Shown: positions 10,843 through 20,713, counted from the first letter of the stretch. The stretch: 64,000 bases of DNA from Conservatibacter flavescens (GCF_002795425.1 NZ_PHHA01000021.1:62001-126000); one strand, 5' to 3'. Translations and numbers: made by a program. The notes: generated from the letters alone by a model not told the origin.

Positions 10843-11823
10843 ATGTCAACACAGTTACAGCAAACACAAATCATTAATCAACGCGTCAAAATACAAACGG
10901 TTAACGAAGATGAAGCCGGACAACGCATTGATAATTATTTATTAGCTCAGCTTAAAGGCGTGCCTAAGAGCTTAATTTATCGCATTATCCGCAAAGGTGA
11001 AGTACGTATCAACAAAGGTCGAGTAAAACCAGAGTATAAATTACAGTCTGGGGATGTGATTCGGATACCGCCTGTTCGTTTATCAGAAAAGGAACAGGCG
11101 CCCATTTCGAATAAATTAACCAAAGTGGCGCAGCTTGAGCAGCAAGTCATCTTTGAGGACGAATATTTATTAGTCTTAAATAAACCCTCAGGCATTGCAG
11201 TACATGGTGGCAGTGGCTTAGATTTTGGTGTCATTGAAGCATTACGTGCGTTACGCCCTACAGCGAAATTTTTAGAACTCATTCATCGCCTTGATCGTGA
11301 TACATCTGGTATTTTATTAGTTGCTAAAAAACGTTCCGCCCTACGGAATTTACATGAACAATTACGCGCGAAAACAGTACAAAAAGATTATTTGGCATTA
11401 GTTCGTGGACAATGGCAATCTCACTGCAAAATTATTCAAGCACCCTTAAATAAAAATGAATTATCCAGTGGTGAACGCATTGTACGAGTCAGTGAACAAG
11501 GCAAACCTTCTGAAACACGCTTTAATATTGAAGAACGCTACGGACAGGCCACATTAGTAAAAGCCTCTCCAATTACAGGACGTACTCACCAAATTCGTGT
11601 GCATTGTCAGTATGCAGGGCATCCTATCGCATTTGATAATAAATATGGTGACAAAAAATTTGATGAGAAACTCGCCTTACTCGGATTAGATCGTCTTTTT
11701 TTACATGCCGCGGCTATTCGTTTTGAGCATCCGAAATCAGGAGAAACATTACGTTTAAATGCTCCACTAGACAAAAAGATGAAAGCTGTTTTAACCCGAT
11801 TACGAGAGAATAAACATGACTAA
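10843..11823 (+). CDS. rluC: 23S rRNA pseudouridine synthase RluC
   Basis: RluC makes pseudouridine at 955/2504/2580 in E. coli 23S rRNA. The 326-residue protein has an S4 RNA-binding domain (about 20-80, '[13 protein letters not shown]') and the catalytic motif '[16 protein letters not shown]' with the essential Asp. '[12 protein letters not shown]' is the second family signature. I chose the ATG at 10843 ('MSTQLQQTQ'); the frame is open from 10798, but that would add an unusual N-terminus. It overlaps cobB by 8 bases. Confidence 0.93.
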   Translation: MSTQLQQTQIINQRVKIQTVNEDEAGQRIDNYLLAQLKGVPKSLIYRIIRKGEVRINKGRVKPEYKLQSGDVIRIPPVRLSEKEQAPISNKLTKVAQLEQQVIFEDEYLLVLNKPSGIAVHGGSGLDFGVIEALRALRPTAKFLELIHRLDRDTSGILLVAKKRSALRNLHEQLRAKTVQKDYLALVRGQWQSHCKIIQAPLNKNELSSGERIVRVSEQGKPSETRFNIEERYGQATLVKASPITGRTHQIRVHCQYAGHPIAFDNKYGDKKFDEKLALLGLDRLFLHAAAIRFEHPKSGETLRLNAPLDKKMKAVLTRLRENKHD

Positions 11824-12526
11824 TTTACCTAAAATCGTTGTACTCACGGGCGCTGGTATTTCTGCCGAATCTGGTATTCAAACCTTTCGTGCTTCTGATG
11901 GGTTATGGGAAAATCATCGAATTGAAGATGTTGCGACACCGGAAGGATTTATGCGTAATCCACAATTAGTGCAGCAATTTTACAACGAGCGTCGTGCCAA
12001 ATTATTTGATCCGACTATTCAGCCGAACCAAGCCCATTTTGCGCTAGCTACATTAGAAGAAAAGCTAGGTAATAATCTATTAGTGATTACACAAAATGTA
12101 GATAATTTACATGAGCGCGCAGGGACGAAAAACCTTATACATATGCATGGCGAACTCCTAAAAGTGCGCTGTGAAATCACACAAAAAATTTATGATTGGC
12201 AAAAAGATATTCATAGTGAGGATCGCTGTGAATGCTGTCACATTCGCAACACGTTAAGACCACATATTGTCTGGTTTGGAGAAATACCATTTGAAATGGA
12301 CCGAATCTATCAATCTCTTGCAGAATGCGATTACTTTATCTCAATTGGGACATCTGGCAATGTTTATCCTGCAGCAGGTTTCGCTCATGAGGCTAAACGC
12401 TATGGCGCAACAACCATAGAATTAAATCTTGAGCCAAGCCAAGTGCGGTCAAGTTTTGATAAGTTTTTATATGGTAAAGCCAGCGAAATCGTCCCTCAAT
12501 ATCTACAACAATTTATGGACGCATAA
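11816..12526 (+). CDS. cobB: Sirtuin NAD-dependent protein deacylase
   Basis: This 236-residue class III sirtuin uses NAD to remove acyl groups from lysines. Visible motifs are '[14 protein letters not shown]', '[12 protein letters not shown]', '[11 protein letters not shown]' with the catalytic His and a zinc-binding Cys, and '[19 protein letters not shown]', supplying the other cysteines. The Tyr/Arg pair in 'FYNERRAKL' is the determinant of desuccinylase activity in class III enzymes. It overlaps the rluC stop, implying translational coupling. Confidence 0.9.
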   Translation: MTNLPKIVVLTGAGISAESGIQTFRASDGLWENHRIEDVATPEGFMRNPQLVQQFYNERRAKLFDPTIQPNQAHFALATLEEKLGNNLLVITQNVDNLHERAGTKNLIHMHGELLKVRCEITQKIYDWQKDIHSEDRCECCHIRNTLRPHIVWFGEIPFEMDRIYQSLAECDYFISIGTSGNVYPAAGFAHEAKRYGATTIELNLEPSQVRSSFDKFLYGKASEIVPQYLQQFMDA

Positions 12527-12553
12527 AAAATCCCACTAAAGTGGGATTTTCTT
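12525..12553. terminator. Bidirectional terminator between cobB and trxA
   Basis: A 10-bp perfect repeat (12527-12536 with 12541-12550, loop TAAA) with A and T flanks lies between the convergent genes. Confidence 0.8.
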
Positions 12554-12567
12554 TATCTTCATAAAAC

Positions 12568-12891
12568 TTATAGATTTTTTTCAACAAATGCCGCTAGTTG
12601 GCTTTTTGGTAATGCACCAACTTGAGTTGCCACCGCTTTCCCTTCTTTAAATAACATCAATGTAGGAATGCTACGTACTCCGAATTGTGCCGGAGATTGC
12701 TGATTTTCATCAATATTAATTTTCACAATTTTGACTTTATCACCAAGTTCTTTAGCTAAATCATCTAACACTGGCGCAATCATTTTGCACGGCCCACACC
12801 ATGGCGCCCAAAAATCTAATAATACTGGCACATCTGATCTTAAAACATCCGCCTCAAAACTTGCATCACTGGTATGTAAAACTTCACTCAT
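12568..12891 (-). CDS. trxA: Thioredoxin 1
   Basis: This 107-residue thioredoxin has the redox site 'WAPWCGPCK' (about 27-35), the buried Asp in 'LLDFWA', and the cis-proline 'RSIPTLMLF'. It reduces protein disulfides in the cytoplasm. It is monocistronic between a terminator and a 148-base gap before metB. Confidence 0.96.
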   Translation of the reverse strand: MSEVLHTSDASFEADVLRSDVPVLLDFWAPWCGPCKMIAPVLDDLAKELGDKVKIVKINIDENQQSPAQFGVRSIPTLMLFKEGKAVATQVGALPKSQLAAFVEKNL

Positions 12892-13039
12892 TCTCTTTTC
12901 CTTTTGTTACAGTGTTTATTATTTCTCTAAGATAAAGGTGACTTAAGTATTTTTCAAGTCCAATCTCTTATCTTTCGTCATATTCTGAATAATAGCATAA
13001 CCCTATTTTATGTTTCATAGATTGCTTTAATAGTTAAAA

Positions 13040-14149
13040 CTATTTAACTTGGGCAAACGCTTGTAATAAATCCGCTTTAATATCTTCCACGTTTTCTAAA
13101 CCAACGGAAAAACGTAATAAACGATTACAAACACCACGTGCAATACGTTCTTCTTCAGGAATATCCATATGCGTTTGCGTAGCTGGATAAGTAATAAAGC
13201 TTTCCGCCCCTCCTAAACTTTCCGCAAAAGTGATTAATTTTAATGCTTTCAGGAAAGGATTAACCCAGTTCTCATCTTGCACTCTAAATGACACCATGCC
13301 ACCTTTATCGGCATATAATACATCTTTAACCTCTGGCTGAGCTTTTAAAAACTGAACCAACTCTTTCGCATTTGCTTCATGGCGTTGCATACGTAAAGCT
13401 AAGGTTTTCATGCCCCTAATAGTTAAATAAGCATCAAATGGGGATAACACCGCGCCTGCGCCATTTTGAATATAAAATAGGCGATCACATAGCTCCTGTC
13501 CTTTTGCCACAATCAGCCCAACTAACACATCATTATGACCGGCAAGATATTTTGTCCCACTGTGTATTACAATATCTGCGCCATGTTCAATAGGACGAAA
13601 CAATACTGGTGTTAAAAAAGTATTATCCACAATCAATAAAAGATTATGTTTTTTTGCTATTTTTGCAATTGCAGCTACATCACACTCCTCCATCAATGGA
13701 TTGGAGGGAGTTTCTATAAAAATAGCTTTAGTATTAGCCGTAATTGCCGCCTCAATCGCATCAATATCAGCTGTATTCACATAAACAGGCTTCACACTAT
13801 GAAGATTTTTATACGCAAAATCTAATAGACGATATGTACCACCATATACATCACTTGATACAATCCACTCATCAGGCGCTGTAAATAGTGACATTAATAA
13901 CTGAATGGCAGCCATACCCGATGACATCGCAAATCCTCGATCTCCCCCCTCCAATTGAGCAATCGTATCTTCTAATACACTTCGCGTTGGATTTTTCGTA
14001 CGCGTATAATCATACCCCGTCGAACCGCCAATACCATGATGTTCATAAGCAGTCGAAAGATAAATAGGGGTTGATACCGCACCTGTTCGCACATCAGTGC
14101 GATTACCCGCTTGAGCTAAAACTGTTTCAATAGAATATTGTTGTGTCAT
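13040..14149 (-). CDS. metB: Cystathionine gamma-synthase / PLP-dependent trans-sulfuration enzyme
   Basis: This 369-residue Cys/Met-metabolism PLP enzyme has the cofactor-binding 'SSGMAAIQ', the aspartate in 'LLIVDNTFLTP' and the Schiff-base lysine in 'IHSGTKYLAGHND'. The overall pattern and the N-terminus 'YSIETVLAQAGN' favour cystathionine gamma-synthase (methionine synthesis) or a MetB/lyase intermediate enzyme. Substrate preference cannot be read from the sequence. No clear MetJ box was seen upstream; an uptake core lies at 14177-14185. Confidence 0.85.
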   Translation of the reverse strand: MTQQYSIETVLAQAGNRTDVRTGAVSTPIYLSTAYEHHGIGGSTGYDYTRTKNPTRSVLEDTIAQLEGGDRGFAMSSGMAAIQLLMSLFTAPDEWIVSSDVYGGTYRLLDFAYKNLHSVKPVYVNTADIDAIEAAITANTKAIFIETPSNPLMEECDVAAIAKIAKKHNLLLIVDNTFLTPVLFRPIEHGADIVIHSGTKYLAGHNDVLVGLIVAKGQELCDRLFYIQNGAGAVLSPFDAYLTIRGMKTLALRMQRHEANAKELVQFLKAQPEVKDVLYADKGGMVSFRVQDENWVNPFLKALKLITFAESLGGAESFITYPATQTHMDIPEEERIARGVCNRLLRFSVGLENVEDIKADLLQAFAQVK

Positions 14150-14376
14150 ATTGCCTCTAAAAATACTAAAAAACCAACCGCACTTTTCTTGCTTTATAAG
14201 TGGTTTTAACGAAAGGATTCCCTCATTCTGTCATAAACTTACTAAGGATAAAAGATTAATCATTCACAAAGTGGCTTTTTTTTCAGCGATCAATTCAAAA
14301 ATTTGCATTCTCCCGTTGACAGTTTTCTAGAAGTGCGTAAAATGCACCGCACTTGCCGAGAATAAATCGGAAGTAT

Positions 14377-14452
<76 letters not shown>

Positions 14453-14456
14453 CTCA

Positions 14457-14543
14457 GCCCGAGTGGTGAAATCGGTAGACACAAGGGATTTAAAATCCCT
14501 CGCCTTTCGGGGCGTGCCAGTTCAAGTCTGGCCTCGGGCACCA
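14457..14543 (+). tRNA. tRNA-Leu(UAA)
   Basis: This 87-base class II tRNA has acceptor GCCCGAG paired with CTCGGGC, the long variable arm 'CGCCTTTCGGGGCG', anticodon loop TTTAAAA (anticodon TAA) and encoded CCA. ICEHin1056-type elements are known to use a tRNA-Leu, but here another tRNA separates this gene from the ICE. Confidence 0.96.
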
Positions 14544-14565
14544 TTTCGATAACACGATCTAAAGT

Positions 14566-14641
<76 letters not shown>

Positions 14642-14697
14642 TCTAAGTTTATTTAGCTCTAAAAATTCCTTTCTATATCGAGTAGTTATTCAGCTAA

Positions 14698-14730
14698 TAC
14701 TCTCTTATCATTCTTCTTGTTAAGTGAGTA
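14698..14730 (+). promoter_or_regulatory. Hairpin sequestering the parA ribosome site
   Basis: TACTC-T-CTTA (14698-14707) pairs with TAAG-T-GAGTA (14721-14730), nine pairs with one mismatch. The right arm includes the only plausible ribosome-binding purines before the ATG at 14735. The same design precedes several other ICE genes. Confidence 0.4.
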
Positions 14731-14734
14731 TTTT

Positions 14735-15571
14735 ATGAACGACATTCAATCTCCTATTCAAAAACCATTCGTTATTACAGTTGCCTCAACTAAAGGCGGT
14801 TCAGCAAAAAGCACTAATGCCGCTAATATTGGAGCGTTTTGTGCTGAGCATGGGTTAAAAACCTTACTTATCGATACCGATACTCAACCAACACTGAGTG
14901 CTTATTTTGCTTTAGATTATATGGCTCCAGGTGGAATTCACGAATTCCTTGCCTATCAAGATGTTGACCCAAGTCATATTATATCTAAAACAGCAATTTC
15001 TAATTTAGATTTGATTCAATCTAATGATCCAACAAATAATGTCAGCCAAATGTTACGTAATGCACCAGATGGTGCTATCCGTTTTAGTTTTTTACTTAAA
15101 AAACTTCAAGGTTATGATGTGATTATCGTTGATACACGAGGAACTCGTGATATTACGGTTGATATGTCAGTGCTTGCGGCAGATCTACTTTTTTGCCCTA
15201 TTCTCCCACATACTTTATCGGCAAAAGAATTTATTCGTGGCACAATTGGAATGTATCAGGAACTTCAAACTTTTGAAGCCTTTGGCTTTAAGCTCCCTCC
15301 ATTAAAGGCTGTTGCAAATTGTGTTGATCATACTAATGATGTCAAATTTGTATTACAGCATCTCTACCAATTATTTGAACAAAATTTTGGGCAAGATAAG
15401 ACACTTTTAGATTTTCACATCCCTAATAAAGTAGCTTATCGGGAAGCTGCGACCTATTCCCTACCCGTTTATCGTCATAGTAAAGCAGAATATGAAGTAA
15501 TCAAGTCCCTATGTTCCCTATTATTACCACAGTTTGTTACACATTTTGGGCAAGGTTTTAAGGGGGAATAA
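14735..15571 (+). CDS. parA: ParA/Soj family partition ATPase (ICE)
   Basis: This 278-residue ParA-type ATPase is the first ICE gene. The deviant Walker A 'TKGGSAKST' (about 17-25) has both lysines, and 'LLIDTDTQPTLS' and 'VIIVDTRGTRD' give the A' and B motifs. With ParB (16937) it probably stabilises the excised, circular ICE. I start at ATG 14735; an in-frame upstream start (TTG, 14717) would add 'MLSEYF'. It overlaps dnaB by one base (TAATG). Confidence 0.9.
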   Translation: MNDIQSPIQKPFVITVASTKGGSAKSTNAANIGAFCAEHGLKTLLIDTDTQPTLSAYFALDYMAPGGIHEFLAYQDVDPSHIISKTAISNLDLIQSNDPTNNVSQMLRNAPDGAIRFSFLLKKLQGYDVIIVDTRGTRDITVDMSVLAADLLFCPILPHTLSAKEFIRGTIGMYQELQTFEAFGFKLPPLKAVANCVDHTNDVKFVLQHLYQLFEQNFGQDKTLLDFHIPNKVAYREAATYSLPVYRHSKAEYEVIKSLCSLLLPQFVTHFGQGFKGE

Positions 15572-16944
15572 TGTGTAAAGTAGAAAATACTTATTCTCAG
15601 CTGTATTCATTAGAAGCAGAAATTGCTGTGATCGGTGGCTTATTATTAAAACCTGATAGCTTTAATGATGTAGAACCCATTCTATCTTCTCAAGATTTTT
15701 ATATAGTCCAGTATCGCCATATTTTTGACGCAATTAGCTTATTTTCTCAAAAAAATAAAGCCGTAGATATTTTGACTCTTTCTGAATATTTTAAAGAAAA
15801 GGGAATGCTTGATGATATAGGAGGGTTTGCTCACCTTGCAGAAATTGTCAATGGCACGCCTTCTGCTGCTAATGTGGTTGCCTATGCAGAACTTGTTAGA
15901 CGATATAGCAAACAACGTCAGTACTTATCATTAGGGCGGTTTATCATCAGTGAGATGAATAAACCTAAAAATACAGAACAATTGGAAGAATTAGCTGAGA
16001 AAATCGAGAAACAATACACCAATATTGCATTAAATCAGACAGATAACGGAGCTGCTAATTTAGGCGACATTTTCACTGAAATGTTTATCAAGATGGAAAA
16101 ATCCGCATTAAATGCCGATCCCATTACTGGTACTCCGCTCGGTATACAGACTATAGATGAATTAACAACAGGGGGGCAAGGTGGAGAGTTGATTATTCTT
16201 GCTGCTCGCCCTGGAATGGGAAAAACCGCACTTTCATTAACAGCTGCAGCAAGTACTTTAGATAAATTTACAACACAGCCCATTTTCTATTTCAGCCAAG
16301 AAATGCCAGCAGATCAATTATTGCAACGCTTTATGGCGATGAAATCACGTGTCAGTTTACAAAAAATTCGGCGTGCTACTGAATTAGAAGATGAAGATTG
16401 GGGCAAAATTGCAAATGCTGTACATGCTATTCAAAAAAATTGGACTAACCGTTTAATTATTGATGATGAAGGTGCATTAACAGTACAACGATTACGTAGC
16501 AAAGTAAGACAATATTGTCGGCAATACGGTCAGCCAGCCGCTATCTTTATTGATTATTTGCAATTAATGCGTGGAACAGGAAAACAAGAAAATAGGCATT
16601 TAGAGATTACTCACATTTCTGGTGCATTAAAAGCACTTGCTAAAGAATTAGGACGGCCGATATATGCACTTTCTCAATTAAATAGAAGTCTTGAACAACG
16701 AACTAATAAACGCCCAGTAAATGCCGATTTACGGGAATCTGGTTCACTCGAACAAGATGCTGATGTGATTTTATTTATTTATCGTGATGAAATTTATCAT
16801 CCCGAGAGTGAAGCAAAAGGTCTCGCTGAAATTATTATCGGTAAACAACGAAATGGTCCGTTAGGTAAAGTGGAATGCCGTTTTCACGGTGAATTTAGCT
16901 TGTTTGAAAATGAAATGAATTTAAATGGATATCGCTATGAGTAA
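15571..16944 (+). CDS. dnaB: DnaB-like replicative helicase (ICE)
   Basis: This 457-residue DnaB homologue has the N-terminal primase/loader-binding domain (about 8-110) and the RecA-like motor with Walker A 'AARPGMGKTALS' (about 211-222), Walker B 'AIFIDYLQLM' and the arginine-rich 'GKQRNGPLGK' C-terminal motif. It is encoded between parA and parB with overlapping stops and starts, a hallmark of PFGI-1/ICEHin1056-type elements. It probably loads at an ICE origin. An uptake core is at about 16224. It is shorter than and separate from the host DnaB. Confidence 0.92.
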   Translation: MCKVENTYSQLYSLEAEIAVIGGLLLKPDSFNDVEPILSSQDFYIVQYRHIFDAISLFSQKNKAVDILTLSEYFKEKGMLDDIGGFAHLAEIVNGTPSAANVVAYAELVRRYSKQRQYLSLGRFIISEMNKPKNTEQLEELAEKIEKQYTNIALNQTDNGAANLGDIFTEMFIKMEKSALNADPITGTPLGIQTIDELTTGGQGGELIILAARPGMGKTALSLTAAASTLDKFTTQPIFYFSQEMPADQLLQRFMAMKSRVSLQKIRRATELEDEDWGKIANAVHAIQKNWTNRLIIDDEGALTVQRLRSKVRQYCRQYGQPAAIFIDYLQLMRGTGKQENRHLEITHISGALKALAKELGRPIYALSQLNRSLEQRTNKRPVNADLRESGSLEQDADVILFIYRDEIYHPESEAKGLAEIIIGKQRNGPLGKVECRFHGEFSLFENEMNLNGYRYE

Positions 16945-18646
16945 CAAAAATAAAAAATTAACCGAAGCTATTGCACGAAATTTGAATGTATCCCCAATGG
17001 TAAATACGTCGCCAACTTATGCATCAGCGACAGCAACCCATTATCCAACAACATCGCAGTATATCACGGTAACATTAGATAAATTACACCCTTATGAACA
17101 TAATCCACGCAAAAATCGTAACCCTAATTTCGATATGATTAAGGAATCTATTCGTCGTCGTGGATTAGATCACAAACCAAATATTACCCAACGTCCAGGT
17201 GAGCCATTTTATATTATTGCGGACGGTGGAAATACTCGTATTCAAGCCTTAAAAGAGCTTTTTAATGAAACACAAGATCAACGTTTTTGGGCAATTGAAT
17301 GTTTGTATAAGCCTTGGAAGGGTGAAACTGCAGATAGTGTTGAAGCGGAATTAGATTTGTTGATCGGACATTTAATCGAAAATGATACTCGAGCAGATTT
17401 AACCTTTATTGAGAAAGCACTGGGTATTCAGCAAGCAAAGGAATATTACGAGAAAAAATTAGATAAGGAATTATCTTCAAGGGAGTTGGCATCTGAATTA
17501 GAAAATGATGGATATATTATTTCAAAGACATTAATTTCAAAGATGAGCTTATGCATAAAATTTTTATATCCATTTATTCCGGATGTTCTTTTTAATGGGT
17601 TAGGTAATAGTCCAATAGATAAACTTCTCTCCATTCGCAATAACGCCTTAGATGTTTGGCAACAATATCGCCTTGAAGTTGAGACAGATATTACTTTTGA
17701 AGCAATTTGGGAAAATAGTTTATCCCGTTGTAATAATGACAATCCTTTCAATGTAAAAACCTTTCAAGATGCACTAATCAATGAGATGACCGATGCTTTG
17801 GAAGGAAAAGTCAGTTATGAAATGTTGTATATGGAGGTTGATCTTGATGAGCGTAAATTTCAGAAGCTAGCCAAGAAGCAGCAGGAAATTGATGCACAAA
17901 TTCAACATAGTCAAGAAGATGTGGCGAAATTTCAGCAACAGCAATTAGAAAAATCGCAGTTTGAAACAGAAATTTCCCATTCTGATAAATTAGAGAAACC
18001 TACTACACAAGAAAATGAAGTAAAAGAGATCGTAGTTAATCCTGATACACCTATTCAATGGGAAGAAAAAAATGACAGTACGTTAGACACTGAGACAGAA
18101 AATAATCATTCAGAATCTGGAACAATCAATAAAACTGTAGAGGCTGAGCCAGATAATGATCTTGCCCAACAGTTTTCTCAAAATTATGGCATTGTGCCAG
18201 GGATGACAATTCAAGCACAGCGTGAACAGCAAGCAACTGTAAATGGGTTGGAATTTGCTTGTGTTGGTCGCCAACCTGTAGCAGATATTTGGCAAGTTTA
18301 CCCTAGTCGTCAACATAAAGCAGAAGCTTATTCTCTCGCTCTTGATATTGCAGAACAATTTAATTTGGAGCAATTTGTTGAACATATTGTTAAAGAACCT
18401 GTTGATTATAGTTTTCAAATGAAACCTCTTGATGAAGCATTAGAAGATGATACAAAACGTTCCATTTATGAGCTACTCAATATGTTGCAAACTCATGATT
18501 TAACCTATTCTGATGCCTGCTTTCTTGATACAGCATTATTGTTAGGCTCTGCAGAACGAGAGCCTAATATTGATGATATTACTTTAGTTAAATTGTTTCG
18601 TTTAATTCGCCTTGTTCGATATTTACGAGCAACAGCTACCGTTTGA
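16937..18646 (+). CDS. parB: ParB family partition protein, ICE type
   Basis: This 569-residue ParB-type protein has the ParB/Srx nuclease-like domain (about 45-160; 'YEHNPRKNRNP' and 'IIADGGNTRIQAL' are the box motifs), a helix-turn-helix region (about 170-215), and a long Glu/Gln-rich linker (about 300-410). Its size is typical for the PFGI-1 ICE ParB family, much longer than chromosomal ParB. The ATG at 16937 overlaps dnaB by 8 bases; ATG 16925 is the alternative. Confidence 0.88.
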   Translation: MSNKNKKLTEAIARNLNVSPMVNTSPTYASATATHYPTTSQYITVTLDKLHPYEHNPRKNRNPNFDMIKESIRRRGLDHKPNITQRPGEPFYIIADGGNTRIQALKELFNETQDQRFWAIECLYKPWKGETADSVEAELDLLIGHLIENDTRADLTFIEKALGIQQAKEYYEKKLDKELSSRELASELENDGYIISKTLISKMSLCIKFLYPFIPDVLFNGLGNSPIDKLLSIRNNALDVWQQYRLEVETDITFEAIWENSLSRCNNDNPFNVKTFQDALINEMTDALEGKVSYEMLYMEVDLDERKFQKLAKKQQEIDAQIQHSQEDVAKFQQQQLEKSQFETEISHSDKLEKPTTQENEVKEIVVNPDTPIQWEEKNDSTLDTETENNHSESGTINKTVEAEPDNDLAQQFSQNYGIVPGMTIQAQREQQATVNGLEFACVGRQPVADIWQVYPSRQHKAEAYSLALDIAEQFNLEQFVEHIVKEPVDYSFQMKPLDEALEDDTKRSIYELLNMLQTHDLTYSDACFLDTALLLGSAEREPNIDDITLVKLFRLIRLVRYLRATATV

Positions 18647-18656
18647 TGGAGTTTCT

Positions 18657-19208
18657 ATGCTTGATAATCTTAATAAAGTCATTTTGGATCATCTTGTTAA
18701 TAATATCCGAGAAGGAAATGTGAATACTTGTCATCATCTTGGCTTCTCAACTGCTGAACTGAGTATTATTCAGCAACTTAATATTGATGAGATTTATGAT
18801 ATTGCTCAATCAAAAGTTCCGATTGCTGCAATTAATATTGATCACGTTGCATTTTGGAAAATGGTAAAGGTTGCACAAGTTAATACACAAGAGAGAATGA
18901 TCATTGATCGAGCACTATTACTTGGTGCTTCAATACAAATGCTCAACACCTATTTTGGTCTCAGTACCACTAAAGTGTCTGCTAGACGAAGTTTATTAGG
19001 GATTCGTGAAGAAGCGGGGCGAAAAGCAACAACCACAGATGAACAAAAAAATATTTTATGGGAATTATGGTGTCAGCATAAAAGTAGTATTCAGAACTTA
19101 GAATCAATGGAGGGATTAGAATTGCTAATGTTGTTTGCAGAAGAAACACATATCAATTTAACGGCTATTTGGCGTACTGTTGAGCCTTGGTATAGGCACA
19201 AAAAATAA
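18657..19208 (+). CDS. DUF2857-type ICE protein
   Basis: This 183-residue protein follows ICE parB directly, as DUF2857-domain proteins do in related ICEs. It is mostly helical; 'ALLLGASIQMLNTYFGLSTTKVSARRSLLGI' (about 80-110) looks like a helix-turn-helix and suggests DNA binding. The start at 18657 has GGAG 6-9 bases upstream; an earlier in-frame ATG (18612) would overlap parB without a ribosome site. The function is unknown. Confidence 0.7.
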   Translation: MLDNLNKVILDHLVNNIREGNVNTCHHLGFSTAELSIIQQLNIDEIYDIAQSKVPIAAINIDHVAFWKMVKVAQVNTQERMIIDRALLLGASIQMLNTYFGLSTTKVSARRSLLGIREEAGRKATTTDEQKNILWELWCQHKSSIQNLESMEGLELLMLFAEETHINLTAIWRTVEPWYRHKK

Positions 19209-19212
19209 AAAG

Positions 19213-19247
19213 AATCCCCAAAAGCGTGAGTAGCACTTTTGGGGATT
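19213..19247 (+). terminator. Strong hairpin after the parA-parB cluster
   Basis: A perfect 12-bp inverted repeat (19213-19224 with 19236-19247) lies five bases after the stop. No U-tract follows directly, so it may be an attenuator, an mRNA 3' end stabiliser, or a weak terminator. Confidence 0.5.
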
Positions 19248-19355
19248 GGGCTTTGTGGTTTGCCCAATTGCACTCTTCTTGTAAATGCAAATGCATTATA
19301 GCGAAATACCAAGCCAAAACAATGGAAAATTAAACAAAGGCTTTGGAGAATTAAT

Positions 19356-20570
19356 ATGACTATTTTTGAACAAATTGCAACGACTTCAAAAACAGAACAA
19401 GGATTGCTCTTTTTCGGTAATCAACATGAAACTGTTCCGACTCGATTGCTTTATGATCCTTACCTAACTCCACGAGCAAAATTTGCCTGGCAGTTAATTA
19501 AGCATAAAGCAAGAGAGTTTCAGGGGGGATTATTCCCATCTTATGAGGTATTAGGGAAATTGCTTTCAGATAAACCCTATGCTGATGGGAATTTATCTCG
19601 TAAAACTGTAAGCCAAACATTATTGTTGCTACGTCTTACTCGCTGGCTAACTTTATGCGAAACATTGCGAAATGATCTTGGGCAGGTTAAGGGTAATGTT
19701 TATTTACTCCACGATGAGCCCATCCCTATTCTAGATGCTATTCAACTAAATGAAGATTATCTTAAGTTATTGTATTCGGCAACTAAGCATAAGGATACTA
19801 CTGTACGTAGTGTTGCTCTTCACATCGTTGATAATATCTTGGCAGATAAAACTCAATGGCATTATGTTTCACATATTGATTGGATGAAAGCACGCTACCA
19901 AGATTATTGTTCTCGAATTGAAAATCAAAAAAACGCTGATTTTGGTCATTTAAATTTAGATACTATTCAGCAAAATTTGCTAAGTTCCAATAGGGAACTA
20001 AGTTCTGATCATACGGAACTCAGCCCCAAAACAGATTTTTTACCGAGTTCCATAAAGGAACTTAGTCAAATTTCACAGCGTTCCAATAAGGAACTTAGCT
20101 CAGAAAAACACGCTAACTCATTGATTTTAGACTCAGTTCCATCAGGGAACTCTGTAAATATGCAGTACAAGTACAGTACTGTATTTATAAATAAGTACTG
20201 TACAGGTAAAGCTGAAGAAATTGATTGGTCATTAAAACTGAGTCAATTTGAAAAGCAAACAATAGCAAAATCAATGGAAGGGCTTGACCTCGGTTTATGC
20301 CAAGCTATTTTGTTTGAAGCAGAACAACGTCTTGCTAAAGGGAATATTAAAAAGCCGCAGGGATATTTGTTAAGCCTAGTGAAAAAGGCACACTTGGGTG
20401 AATTTAATCCTTATTTGCTTGAGCAACATTTAAGTCAATTAAATCCAGCTATTACTAATACTCAAACCAATGTGCCAGAACAAGCATCGTTGAAATCTGT
20501 GCCAACAATACAAGAACGACAAGCCCGAGCGGAGATGATTCGGAATTTTAGAGAGCAATTTCTACATTAA
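19356..20570 (+). CDS. STY4528-type ICE replication protein
   Basis: This 404-residue protein resembles the STY4528 family of pathogenicity-island/ICE replication proteins: conserved 'LLFFGNQHETVPTRLLYDPYLTPRAKFAWQLIK' region (about 17-50), then a winged-helix-like DNA-binding part. Residues about 205-270 are low-complexity with repeated 'SSNRELS', 'SSIKELS' and 'RSNKELS'; the DNA there carries palindromes (19983-20203). The C-terminal part 'KGNIKKPQGYLLSLVKKA' resembles replication initiator helices. It is preceded by a possible ribosome-site pairing (19309-19315 with 19339-19346). Confidence 0.75.
   Translation: MTIFEQIATTSKTEQGLLFFGNQHETVPTRLLYDPYLTPRAKFAWQLIKHKAREFQGGLFPSYEVLGKLLSDKPYADGNLSRKTVSQTLLLLRLTRWLTLCETLRNDLGQVKGNVYLLHDEPIPILDAIQLNEDYLKLLYSATKHKDTTVRSVALHIVDNILADKTQWHYVSHIDWMKARYQDYCSRIENQKNADFGHLNLDTIQQNLLSSNRELSSDHTELSPKTDFLPSSIKELSQISQRSNKELSSEKHANSLILDSVPSGNSVNMQYKYSTVFINKYCTGKAEEIDWSLKLSQFEKQTIAKSMEGLDLGLCQAILFEAEQRLAKGNIKKPQGYLLSLVKKAHLGEFNPYLLEQHLSQLNPAITNTQTNVPEQASLKSVPTIQERQARAEMIRNFREQFLH
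19983..20151. repeat. Palindrome cluster AGTTCC-N5-GGAACT inside the replication gene
   Basis: Palindromes with the same 5-bp spacer lie at 19983-19999, 20046-20062, 20079-20095 (outer base missing on the left) and 20135-20151; a looser copy with an 8-bp spacer is at 20001-20020. They encode the SSNxELS-like peptide repeats, but their symmetry is a DNA-level property. They may be iterons or binding sites for the replication protein. Confidence 0.75.
20171..20203. repeat. GTACAGTACT inverted repeat around an A/T core
   Basis: GTACAGTACT (20171-20180) and AGTACTGTAC (20194-20203) flank the 13-bp A/T stretch GTATTTATAAATA. The left arm overlaps a 12-bp palindrome, TACAGTACTGTA (20172-20183). 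It adjoins the AGTTCC cluster, still inside the coding frame. Confidence 0.75.
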
Positions 20571-20605
20571 GAACAAAATCTGAATACTGTAGAAGGGTTC
20601 TGCAA

Positions 20606-20696
20606 AGTACAAAATTTAATCACTGCCCAGGGACTGGACAGAGTACAGAATTTAATCACTGTCCAGGGGCTGGACAGAGTACAGAATTTAATCACT
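20606..20696 (+). repeat. 36-bp tandem repeats (2.5 copies) upstream of the TIGR03761-type gene
   Basis: Units start at 20606, 20642 and 20678 (the last partial). Each contains AGTACARAATTTAATCACT followed by an inverted repeat (GTCCAG-GGG-CTGGAC in unit 2). They end 17 bases before the next ATG. They could be an operator array, an origin, or structured leader. Confidence 0.85.
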
Positions 20697-20713
20697 ATGT
20701 AAGGAGTTTAATA

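Noticed and set aside
20606-20696. CRISPR array
   Set aside because: The 36-bp units are directly tandem with no variable spacers, and no cas genes are present.
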